A DNA stretch of 53,179 bases, taken from NCBI GenBank assembly GCA_937885815.1, contig CALABM010000117.1:1-53179 (forward strand), given 5' to 3'. The notes beneath the pieces are model-generated. The model was not told where the DNA came from, did no database searches, and worked only from the letters and a program-made list of their open reading frames with translations. This document shows, piece by piece, positions 42,796 through 50,360 of the stretch (position 1 is its first letter; every line of letters starts with the position of its first letter). The position numbers were made by a program, and so were the translations under genes. Source of the stretch: an uncultured Verrucomicrobiales bacterium. GTDB taxonomy: Bacteria; Verrucomicrobiota; Verrucomicrobiia; Verrucomicrobiales; Akkermansiaceae.

Positions 42796-42813
42796 TTGCC
42801 TTATCGCAACGTA

Positions 42814-43323
42814 ATGAACATAAAATCACTTTATACAGCAGAGCAGATTCAGGAGGCCGTGCAGAAGGTAGCGCGGCAGGTGGAGGGATTCTTCGGCAGT
42901 GAGGAGCCGGTGGTGGCTCTGTGTTTGCTTAATGGTGCTATCTGGTACGCGGCAGATTTGCTGCGCTGTCTGCCTGTGAATTTTGAATTGCAGACGATTC
43001 GCCTTTCCAGCTATGAGGGGATGGATAGCACGGGAAAACTGAAGTGGCATGATGCGCTGCCGGATTGCGCCGGGAAGCAGGTGCTCATCATTGATGATGT
43101 GCTGGACACCGGGCTGACGCTGAAATCAGTACGCGATGCTTTGCTGGAAGGCGGCGCAGTAAAGGTGGCCTCTACTGTGGCTATTGATAAGAATGGGTGC
43201 CGTACAGTGCCGTATGAAGCTGATTTTTGCGCGCTGCACTGCGAGGATTGCTTCCTTGTGGGCTACGGGCTGGATTTTAATGGTAAGTACCGCAATTTGC
43301 CCTACATCGGTTACATAGAGTAA
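42814..43323 (+). CDS. hpt: Hypoxanthine-guanine phosphoribosyltransferase
   Basis: Purine salvage enzyme making IMP/GMP from hypoxanthine/guanine and PRPP. 169 aa. The PRPP motif is VLIIDDVLDTGLT; the flexible-loop region is QTIRLSSYEGMDSTGK and the base-binding end is VGYGLDFNGKYRNLPYIGY. I chose ATG 42814, which fits the promoter and the family start, over an upstream frame extension that would overlap the -10 box. Confidence 0.92.
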   Translation: MNIKSLYTAEQIQEAVQKVARQVEGFFGSEEPVVALCLLNGAIWYAADLLRCLPVNFELQTIRLSSYEGMDSTGKLKWHDALPDCAGKQVLIIDDVLDTGLTLKSVRDALLEGGAVKVASTVAIDKNGCRTVPYEADFCALHCEDCFLVGYGLDFNGKYRNLPYIGYIE

Positions 43324-43351
43324 GCAGGGCTTGTTTCCCTCGCCGTTCAAG

Positions 43352-43379
43352 GCTCAGCGCCGCGTGGTGCTGGGCTTTT
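43352..43379 (+). terminator. Terminator of hpt
   Basis: Stem GCTCAGCGCC/GGTGCTGGGC (two G-T pairs), loop GCGT, then T4. Confidence 0.65.
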
Positions 43380-43412
43380 CGTTTGGCTGCTGTCCGCTGA
43401 GCAAGGGGGCAG

Positions 43413-43457
43413 AGGAATATAAAACAGGAAGCTCAACTCCCGGAGGAGTTGAGCTTC
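43413..43457 (-). terminator. Terminator of rplS
   Basis: Minus-strand stem GAAGCTCAACTCC/GGAGTTGAGCTTC (13 bp), followed by a T-rich tail. Confidence 0.85.
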
Positions 43458-43493
43458 TGCCTATGAAAAATATCACTTGTGGCTGAGAGCCGA

Positions 43494-43838
43494 TTAGCGG
43501 ATGGTCTTCACGGTCACGGCCTCCTTACCCACGCGCTCGCGGAGGTAGTTAAGCTTGGCGCGACGCACCTTACCGCGGGTCACAACCTCAATCTTGGCAA
43601 TCTTGGGAGTGTGTACGGGGAAGGAACGCTCCACACCCTCGCCGTAGGAAATCTTACGAACGGTGAAAGCCTCGTTCACGCCGGCACCACGCTTGCCGAT
43701 CACAATGCCCTGGAAAATCTGCACGCGTTCCTTACCGCCTTCGATCACGCGGCAGTGAACCTTTACAGTGTCACCTACGTTGAAGGGAGTTACGTCGTCC
43801 TTCAGCTGTTCTTTTTCGATGGTATCGAGAATGTTCAT
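43494..43838 (-). CDS. rplS: 50S ribosomal protein L19
   Basis: 114 aa beginning MNILDTIEKEQLKDDVTPFN, then GDTVKVHCRVIEGGKERVQI, the L19 signature FQGIVIGKRGAGVNEAFTVR and YGEGVERSFPVHTPKI. It sits at the 30S-50S interface. ATG 43838 has a strong AAGGAG Shine-Dalgarno upstream, unlike many genes here. The frame is open further upstream but that extension is not L19. Encoded alone, without trmD or rimM. Confidence 0.95.
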   Translation of the reverse strand: MNILDTIEKEQLKDDVTPFNVGDTVKVHCRVIEGGKERVQIFQGIVIGKRGAGVNEAFTVRKISYGEGVERSFPVHTPKIAKIEVVTRGKVRRAKLNYLRERVGKEAVTVKTIR

Positions 43839-43979
43839 CCTTGTCTCCTTTGTGCTAATAAATGTTTCAGGAGCCTTTCGGCTCTGGCGGTTGCGGGAGT
43901 ATACACTATTTTTATGTTCTTGGCAACCCAAATTTGTGCATATGGCGCATTTTTTTTTATTTCTTTGATAAATGAGGCT

Positions 43980-44378
43980 TTACACGGGCGAAATGAGGAG
44001 GTCTGCGAGGCGTTCGCGCTCTTCAGGGGTGTAGGGCGCGGGGTTGGAGAGGTCTGCAGAGCGGCGGGCACTCACACTTTGGAGCACGGCGCAGACTCCC
44101 TGCGGGCCGCTGATGGTGAAGCGCCAGTGCAGGGTGGAGTTGCCGATGCTCTGCAGCTCTGCCTGCACGGTGTAAGCGTCCCAAAAGCGCAGGGGCGCGC
44201 GGTAATCCGCCTTCACGTGCACTCGGGGGTAGGCATGGCCATCCGGTCTGAAGCCGCGCGCAGCGAGTACGGCCACTTCCGCTTCCTCCATGTAGCGGAA
44301 ATAGTTCGCGAAGTGTACGATTCCTGCAGCGTCCGTGGAGTGAAATTGTACGCGGCCTTGGTGTATGTAGGGGGGCAT
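43980..44378 (-). CDS. YbgC-like hotdog acyl-CoA thioesterase
   Basis: 132 aa. The 4HBT/YbgC hotdog signature is HSTDAAGIVHFANYFRYMEE, with the catalytic Asp in STDAAG. APLRFWDAYTVQAELQSIGN and HWRFTISG follow, as in the family. Members hydrolyse acyl-CoA thioesters (YbgC, or DHNA-CoA thioesterase in menaquinone synthesis). ATG 44378 lies 13 nt after the stop of the upstream membrane-protein gene, so the two form an operon. Exact substrate unknown. Confidence 0.85.
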   Translation of the reverse strand: MPPYIHQGRVQFHSTDAAGIVHFANYFRYMEEAEVAVLAARGFRPDGHAYPRVHVKADYRAPLRFWDAYTVQAELQSIGNSTLHWRFTISGPQGVCAVLQSVSARRSADLSNPAPYTPEERERLADLLISPV

Positions 44379-44391
44379 ATGGGGCAGGGGG

Positions 44392-45513
44392 TTAATAGTA
44401 ATCTCGCTCGAAAAGGCGGCCGAAGCGGCGGCGCTGGTCATCCGCAATGGCGTTCCAGCCGGCATCCTGAGCCTCAGCGATGTTAATGATACTGCCATCC
44501 GCATTCGTACGGATGTAAAGCACGGCTGTTCTTCTGCCGTCCGAGATGGTGAGGAAGGGGGTGCGGCTTTCGAAGATGTTGTGCGAGGAGGCTATGGACA
44601 TGTCATTTTCATCCCGGAGCTGGGCTCGGTAGGCGGCGGGCACTTTGTCCAGCCCGAGCCATTCTTCCGCCTGCTTGCGTGTGAGGGAGGTAAACGCATC
44701 ATTATCCGCCACGTATTTCATGACGCGCCATGCGGCGTGCACAGCGCGGGGCGTGGCGCGGCGAGTGCCGTCCGCCTGCTTGCTGTATTGGTACATGGTG
44801 GCGAGGTCGCGGCGGAGTGCCTGTGCTTCATCCGGCTGGGGAAAGAGGAAGAACCAGAGGAGGATGGCGATGATGAGGGCAGCCCAGCCGGCCGTGCACC
44901 AGTTGCTCATCAGGCGCAGGCGTCGCAGGATGGCGCGGAAGCCGCTAAGGCGTTCCTCGTCTGCATCCCCGAAGAGGAAATGCGGATTCGCTTTTTTGGG
45001 GTTGGCGAGGATTTCCTTCACGGTGAGCGCCGAGGAGGGGTCCAGCACATCCGCTTCCACGCTGTTGATATCATCCGGATTCTCCACCGGCTCCGGCGGG
45101 TACAGGAAGCGCAGCACCACAAGGCGGGAGAACATGGTGATGCCCAGCACACAGAACATGTAGGTCATGCCCTCGGCGAGCTTGCCGTCCTCATATTCAA
45201 AAGTGGGGTGCACGAGCTCCGGGCTCAGGGCCGTGAGCACCGGCCAAGCTATCAGAGCGCCTCCCATTACAGTCAGCAGCGCGGTGAACCATACCAAATT
45301 CCGGCGAGGGCCCGCCACGCTCACCAGTTCCATGAAGAGGAAGGGAGCCAGCCACATCCACGGCTTAAAATCATACGCATGCAGCTCAGTCACGTACTCC
45401 AGTGCCGGATCCGGCGGCAGAATGCTGTCCGGGTATGAAAGGGTATACAAAAGCGCCGCCGCCCCGAAGGTGCAGAGTATCATTCGCAGCGCGATGGAGA
45501 TAAACCTGAGCAT
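44392..45513 (-). CDS. Polytopic membrane protein, unknown function
   Basis: 373 aa. Membrane segments at about 8-25, 50-67, 75-100, 115-133 and 215-235 (AGWAALIIAILLWFFLFPQP). A cytosolic loop of about 75 residues lies between segments four and five. The C-terminal ~135 residues are soluble and probably periplasmic (RRDLATMYQYSKQADGTRRA onward). No motif is recognised. First gene of a pair with the YbgC-like thioesterase. Confidence 0.7.
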   Translation of the reverse strand: MLRFISIALRMILCTFGAAALLYTLSYPDSILPPDPALEYVTELHAYDFKPWMWLAPFLFMELVSVAGPRRNLVWFTALLTVMGGALIAWPVLTALSPELVHPTFEYEDGKLAEGMTYMFCVLGITMFSRLVVLRFLYPPEPVENPDDINSVEADVLDPSSALTVKEILANPKKANPHFLFGDADEERLSGFRAILRRLRLMSNWCTAGWAALIIAILLWFFLFPQPDEAQALRRDLATMYQYSKQADGTRRATPRAVHAAWRVMKYVADNDAFTSLTRKQAEEWLGLDKVPAAYRAQLRDENDMSIASSHNIFESRTPFLTISDGRRTAVLYIRTNADGSIINIAEAQDAGWNAIADDQRRRFGRLFERDYY

Positions 45514-45519
45514 GCTCTC

Positions 45520-45549
45520 ATTCTACGGCACGCCGCCCCGCATTGTCAA
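45520..45549 (-). promoter_or_regulatory. Promoter of the membrane protein-thioesterase pair
   Basis: Minus-strand TTGACA (45549-45544), 18-nt spacer, TAGAAT (45525-45520), ending 6 nt before ATG 45513. Confidence 0.6.
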
Positions 45550-45635
45550 GCGCCCGTTCCGTCACAAATGTGTTACAGCAAGCACCCCCACAGCCAATCA
45601 GCCATGGGGGAGCTTAACTCGCATGTAATCGTTTA

Positions 45636-48581
45636 TTACTTCTGTCTACGGCGGCGGGCCGCAAGGGCTGCCAGGGTGAACAAGCTCAGTGTAGCCGTAG
45701 TAGGCTCGGGGATGGTCAGTGAGCCGTCATTAGTGATGCTTCCTTTGAATACGAGGGTGTTACCTTCATAGTAATACCCGGCATCGCTCAGCATGGAGGT
45801 AATATCTCTGCCGGTAAGGAAGAGGGTGCTAGAGGTTAATCCCTCAGCATCAGAGGTGATGATGATGGAGGTGTTGCTCAGGAGTTCTGCGAGGGCTTCA
45901 CTGTTCAGCGTCAGGGATTCGGAAGCAATGTTCTGAATAAGGTTCAGGCTGAAGGTGAGTGTGCCATCGGAGGTGGCTGTGAGCGCTTCCAGCGCAGCGC
46001 CACCAATCTCCAGCACAAAGTGGATATCGGCACCTATGGTCAGCGCGTTTCCGCTCATGTCAATGGTGGAGTAAGCCGCTGCGCTCCAGCCATGGGTGTC
46101 CGCCGTGGCGGCCGTGCCGGCATCTGCCAGAGAGAAGGTGACCATGCCTTCAGTGAGTGCTACGTCGTCCGTGTAGGTCTGCAGGCCGGGGGAGTTGCCC
46201 ACCACCAGTTCGCCGCCGAACATTTGCAAGCCGGCAAATGAACCGGAGCCGGTTACCTTGCCGCCTTCCAGTGTCACTCGGCTGATGGAACCATTGTTGT
46301 TCAGTCGGCCGTCTTTTACTCTTACCTCCTCGGTGAACTCCATGCTGCCGTCGTTAGTCACCACGGCGTGCTTACCATTTACATACAGCTTATCTCCAAC
46401 GACCTGAGCGCCTTCATTCACTTGTATGCGGGCTTCTCGGTTGTCATTGTTACCTACGACGAGCTCATGAACTTCAGTGCGGTTCGGTTTTTCATCACCG
46501 GCGGTCTGATTGCCTACCGTGAATGTGAGGGCGCCTTCTTGTACCGCCACGGTGCCACCCACTTTATGACCATTGCCATGAACGACCATCTCGCCCTGGC
46601 CGGTCTTGCTCATGCCGCCATCGCCGGAAAGTTCATCGACTTCGATGGTGTATTCATCGCCAACGTCCACAATGTTTTCAGCCTCACTGCTGCCGCCGAG
46701 CTCAATTTTAATACTGGTGATGTCTTTTTCAATGAAGAGCTTACGGATGTCCTTGAGGTCGCCGTTGAAAATGATGTGGCCGTCCAAATCACCGGCGCCG
46801 GAAATGTGAATGCCGCCGCGGTTGATGACGATATGGCCCTTGCCATGTCCAAAGCCGGCATCTACGGCATCCTGAATGGCCTGAACCACGTCTTCAAGCG
46901 TAATGTCGCCGCCGTTGACAACGAGGTTGCCGAGAATTTCTTCCAAATCGCTGATGTCATCATCATCCGTCACGGCGTGGTTCCAGTCATGCCCGCCGGT
47001 GTAGTACAGCGTGCCGTTTTCCCAGCGCAGTTGATCAGATGTGGCACCATTAAGCGTCCAACCGGAGATGTCGTAATTCGTTCCCTCGGTGCGGGTTAAC
47101 AGCTTGTAATCTCCCGTCTCCAAGTATTCCGTGCCGGTCAAATTCAGAGAAATACTAGCCATGCTCAGGTTGCCCGTTGTGGTTAGTATAGCTGAGCTAT
47201 CTACCTGAGACATATCCAGCGCCAGATGCATCGTGCCGCCGTTCTGAATGGCAAGGGTAGAGGCGCTGATGGTATTTTCCCCCGTTGCACTCAATGTGCT
47301 GCCGGAGCTGATAGTGATATCGTACCCGGCATGGCTCAGCTCGCCATCCTTCAGCAGAAGAGTAGCATTTGCCCCCTCTGTTACGGTGATGCCATAGCCC
47401 TTGTAAATGGCTCCATCCTCAATTCTCAGGCGGCCACCGTAGAGTTTAGTCATGGCATATACCTCGCTCGTACGGCTGGCAAGGATTTCTGCATCTGTGG
47501 CCGTACGGTTTGCATTGTTAGCAACCAGAATTTCATTCAGATGGTCTTCTGTATACAATCCGGAAAAAATAATATCTCCGCTTGCCTGACGTTGTGTTCC
47601 AGACGCGTCAGTATATTTTTGGTTTAAATGCATTAATCCGCAGCTATATACAGAATCGTAAAAAGTAATTTTCTTGTTATCCGGAGCCGATAAATATATT
47701 GGACTAGAAGTGTATTTGGCACTATATATGGACCGTAGTCTATACGCATCTACTACTCTCTCATAATTTTTTTCAAACAACACATCATTATTGCCCATGA
47801 TTTCTAATGTACATATGGTATATATAGCTCCGCCACTTGCATTAAAGCGCCCGCTAGAAGAATATGCAGAATTTCGGCTGAAAGAAATGTTGCCATTGTT
47901 GGTAATGGATAGCGTAGCACTAGAAGTCCACATATTGCTGATAGCTCCACCTTCAGCAGAAGCCCACGCCTTTAATGCATTATCAGAAAAAATGACTTCG
48001 CTATTATTGCTGATACGTAGGCTACCCTGATGACGTATCGCGCCCCCGTGGCCGGAAGAGGAACTGACTGTTTCTCCTGCCGAATTATTGGAGAACTGCA
48101 CAATTCCATTATTGTCTATGGTAACACTACTTCTTGCTTCTAAAGTGCCTCCGGTACGGACGGTATTATTCGAAAAATTAAAAACAGAATTATGGGAAAT
48201 AACAAGAGCTCCTTCTGAAAATATGGCACCTTGGGTTGAATTTAAATTGCTACTATCATTGTTATGAACAATGTTTACGCAATTATTGTTCTTTAAGGTT
48301 AATGCTCCGGTGGCATAAATGGCAGTGCCACGAAAATCACCCATGTTATTTTCAAACAAAATATTATTGTTATCCTTAATGGTGATATTTCTTGCACGAA
48401 TTGCAGAGCTTTCATGGTTTCGATAACACGCTTCGTCATTGCCGATTATTGATACATTACCATCTGAATTAATAGCGTCTTGATTGGTTGATGATGCTCG
48501 TTCTTCTGAAATATTCGCACTAGCTACATGGGAAATGCTCAAAAGCAAAGCGTAAAAATATATGGAAGGGGAAATTTTCAT
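45636..48581 (-). CDS. Pmp-like repeat surface protein with PEP-CTERM tail (981 aa)
   Basis: Signal peptide (about 1-22). Residues about 40-300 show chlamydial Pmp-type motifs: FxxN (ILFENN, VQFSNN, VIFSDN, ISFSRN, VLFEKN) and GGAI-like (GTAIYAT, QGAIFS, GGAIRH, GGAISN, GGAIYT). A long beta-solenoid follows, with an internal segment KTGQGEMVVHGNGHKVGGTV. The C-terminal ~190 residues are a divergent copy of the anchor module (VVGNSPGLQTYTDD ... AAYSTIDMSGN ... ITSDAEGL), then IPEPTTATLSLF, a helix and ARRRRQK. The DNA coding for the first ~330 residues (47.6-48.6 kb) is clearly AT-richer than the rest. Likely a host-contact or matrix protein. Confidence 0.83.
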   Translation of the reverse strand: MKISPSIYFYALLLSISHVASANISEERASSTNQDAINSDGNVSIIGNDEACYRNHESSAIRARNITIKDNNNILFENNMGDFRGTAIYATGALTLKNNNCVNIVHNNDSSNLNSTQGAIFSEGALVISHNSVFNFSNNTVRTGGTLEARSSVTIDNNGIVQFSNNSAGETVSSSSGHGGAIRHQGSLRISNNSEVIFSDNALKAWASAEGGAISNMWTSSATLSITNNGNISFSRNSAYSSSGRFNASGGAIYTICTLEIMGNNDVLFEKNYERVVDAYRLRSIYSAKYTSSPIYLSAPDNKKITFYDSVYSCGLMHLNQKYTDASGTQRQASGDIIFSGLYTEDHLNEILVANNANRTATDAEILASRTSEVYAMTKLYGGRLRIEDGAIYKGYGITVTEGANATLLLKDGELSHAGYDITISSGSTLSATGENTISASTLAIQNGGTMHLALDMSQVDSSAILTTTGNLSMASISLNLTGTEYLETGDYKLLTRTEGTNYDISGWTLNGATSDQLRWENGTLYYTGGHDWNHAVTDDDDISDLEEILGNLVVNGGDITLEDVVQAIQDAVDAGFGHGKGHIVINRGGIHISGAGDLDGHIIFNGDLKDIRKLFIEKDITSIKIELGGSSEAENIVDVGDEYTIEVDELSGDGGMSKTGQGEMVVHGNGHKVGGTVAVQEGALTFTVGNQTAGDEKPNRTEVHELVVGNNDNREARIQVNEGAQVVGDKLYVNGKHAVVTNDGSMEFTEEVRVKDGRLNNNGSISRVTLEGGKVTGSGSFAGLQMFGGELVVGNSPGLQTYTDDVALTEGMVTFSLADAGTAATADTHGWSAAAYSTIDMSGNALTIGADIHFVLEIGGAALEALTATSDGTLTFSLNLIQNIASESLTLNSEALAELLSNTSIIITSDAEGLTSSTLFLTGRDITSMLSDAGYYYEGNTLVFKGSITNDGSLTIPEPTTATLSLFTLAALAARRRRQK

Positions 48582-48647
48582 GATCTTAAATTACTTGTGA
48601 ATGTCGCCCCAAAATGAGGCTTCATGAAGAAAAATGTTAGCGTGTAC

Positions 48648-48676
48648 ACTTTATACCTTTCATAATATCAAGTCAA
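48648..48676 (-). promoter_or_regulatory. Promoter of the 981-aa surface protein
   Basis: Minus-strand TTGACT (48676-48671), 17-nt spacer, TAAAGT (48653-48648); the leader is about 60 nt. Confidence 0.6.
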
Positions 48677-48846
48677 GCATAAAGCATGGTATTGCCAGCC
48701 GAGTATTGGCCCTCGCATTGCCTCAATTCGTTTGGTTGTTAATTCGGTGACTGTTTTTTTTGATGCAGGACGTGAGTTATAACCGGGGATTCTGAGCTGT
48801 CCTAGGGAAGCAAAAACTCCCGCCGGTGCTGGTCAAAGCAACTAAT
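48668..48846 (-). pseudogene. Possible decayed coding fragment
   Basis: The gene-free stretch 48582-48981 contains, on the minus strand, an open frame of about 50 codons without a usable start. It reads LGQLRIPGYNSRPASKKTV and TELTTKRIEAMRGPILGW before TGA. The composition looks like real protein, but I recognise no family, and it may be the tail of a lost gene. Apart from this the stretch holds only the two divergent promoters. Confidence 0.25.
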
Positions 48847-48924
48847 TGGAGTTGTGGAAAATTGGCGCTATTATCAGAAGCTGTAAGTGGCGCCTGTAAT
48901 CAGTGATAAAATATCTGTTAGGGC

Positions 48925-48954
48925 TTGACTGCATGCACGATTGTTTGATATCAT
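48925..48954 (+). promoter_or_regulatory. Promoter of the Sel1-repeat gene
   Basis: TTGACT (48925-48930), 18-nt spacer, TATCAT (48949-48954), 27 nt before ATG 48982. Confidence 0.6.
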
Positions 48955-48981
48955 ACGTTATATTAACTGATAACTACGCAT

Positions 48982-50280
48982 ATGAAAAAGAATCAAGAGA
49001 ATTATCGGGGGTTGGGGATCAGTAGCCATGAGTACATAGGACTGCTGTCCGCACTTTGCAATCAGGGAGACGCAGAAGGTCGTTACTTGATGGGTGAGCT
49101 GTTTGAAGCGGGCGATGCTGTGGAGCGGGACATGGATGAGGCTATGTATCTCTATCGATTGTCTGCAGAGCAGGGCTTTGCGAAAGCTCAACATAGACTC
49201 GGTTACAAGTATTTCATGGGCAATGACTGCGAATTGAATTTGTCTGAGGGGGTTCGATTTATGCGCATGGCTGCAGAACAGGGTTATACCATGTCGTTGT
49301 TTGGGCTGGGCATAGCACATTTGGCTGGGCGTGGGGTGGAGCGAAATGTGGAGTTGGCTCTGGATTACTTGCATCGCTCAGCAGCCGGTGGATATGAAGC
49401 GGCTGTGAAAATGCTTGCAGCAATCGAGTTGGATGGGGTGCGCCCTCAGTCTGAATATGTTGCCATGTTCGTAGAAATGACCGGGGCAGAGGAGCAGTTG
49501 GTGAACGCGTACCGGCTTTCGTCCTCAGAGGATGAGGGCGAGCGTCGCTCAGCGTTCCTCAAAGTCCGAGGCTTGGCTGAAACCGGGTATGGTAAAGCTT
49601 GTTTTCTACTGGCCTATCAATATCTTCATGGTCTTGGGACTGAATGTAGCAAGGAGGAGTTTGTGGCCTGGATGGGGCGCGCTGCTGAGGCAGGTTTTCC
49701 TGATGCTCAGGAGCAGCTGGGCGGCTTATATGCCAGAGGCGAGTATGTTGAGCAAGATTATGCAGCGGCTGCTTATTGGCGTACATTAGCGGCGGAGCAG
49801 GGGGTGGTAGCATCGCAGCGTTCGCTGGCTGCCCAATACATTTGTGGTGATGGCGTGGAGCAGGACGATGCCGCTGCTGCCTATTGGCATATGAAGGCCG
49901 CCGAGCTGGGAGATGCTCAGGCTCAGTATCTGCTCGCTACGAAATATCAGGAGGGTAAAGGAGTGCCGCAAGATGCAGAACGGATGATGCACTGGCTGCA
50001 ATGCTCCGCAGAGCAAAAGTACGCTCCGGCCCTGTTTTTGCTCGGAATGAGCTATGCTGTGTTAGCAGAATGGCAAAAGGCTGTTTCCTTCTTTACTTCT
50101 GCTGCTGAACAGCAAGATTGGCAGGCAATGGTGTGTCTGTCTGCTTTGTATGCTCGGGGCGTGGGGGTGAGGCGCAGTCTGGACCGTGCTGAGGATTATA
50201 ATCGTATGGCGAGAAGATATGTCTCTGCGGAAGAGCTGCTGGCGTGGTACAATGACTTCATCCTTAGGGCGAAGCTGTAA
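48982..50280 (+). CDS. Sel1-like repeat protein
   Basis: 432 aa made of about nine Sel1-type (TPR-like) helical pairs. The repeat is A...LG..Y..G.GV..D...A..W...AA..G, for example AQHRLGYKYFMGNDCELN, LGIAHLAGRGVERNVELA, LGGLYARGEYVEQDYAAA and LATKYQEGKGVPQDAER. One unit near residues 150-185 is irregular. No signal peptide or membrane helix, so probably cytosolic, unlike many secreted Sel1 proteins. Such solenoids are protein-protein scaffolds; the partner is unknown. Monocistronic, with a terminator-like hairpin after it. Confidence 0.88.
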   Translation: MKKNQENYRGLGISSHEYIGLLSALCNQGDAEGRYLMGELFEAGDAVERDMDEAMYLYRLSAEQGFAKAQHRLGYKYFMGNDCELNLSEGVRFMRMAAEQGYTMSLFGLGIAHLAGRGVERNVELALDYLHRSAAGGYEAAVKMLAAIELDGVRPQSEYVAMFVEMTGAEEQLVNAYRLSSSEDEGERRSAFLKVRGLAETGYGKACFLLAYQYLHGLGTECSKEEFVAWMGRAAEAGFPDAQEQLGGLYARGEYVEQDYAAAAYWRTLAAEQGVVASQRSLAAQYICGDGVEQDDAAAAYWHMKAAELGDAQAQYLLATKYQEGKGVPQDAERMMHWLQCSAEQKYAPALFLLGMSYAVLAEWQKAVSFFTSAAEQQDWQAMVCLSALYARGVGVRRSLDRAEDYNRMARRYVSAEELLAWYNDFILRAKL

Positions 50281-50319
50281 AGAAAGTGGACAATCAGTTT
50301 GAATGCCCCCTCAAACATA

Positions 50320-50346
50320 ACAGACCTGCTTGGTGAGCAGGTCTGT
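50320..50346. terminator. Convergent hairpin between Sel1 gene and SAHH-like gene
   Basis: Perfect 11-bp stem ACAGACCTGCT/AGCAGGTCTGT, loop TGGTG. The T-rich flank is better on the minus side. Confidence 0.7.
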
Positions 50347-50360
50347 CGGTGAATGGAAGG

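Noticed and set aside
45583..45620. CCCCCA/TGGGGG pair after the 981-aa gene as a terminator
   Set aside because: Only six clean pairs with a long loop and no T run; too weak to list.
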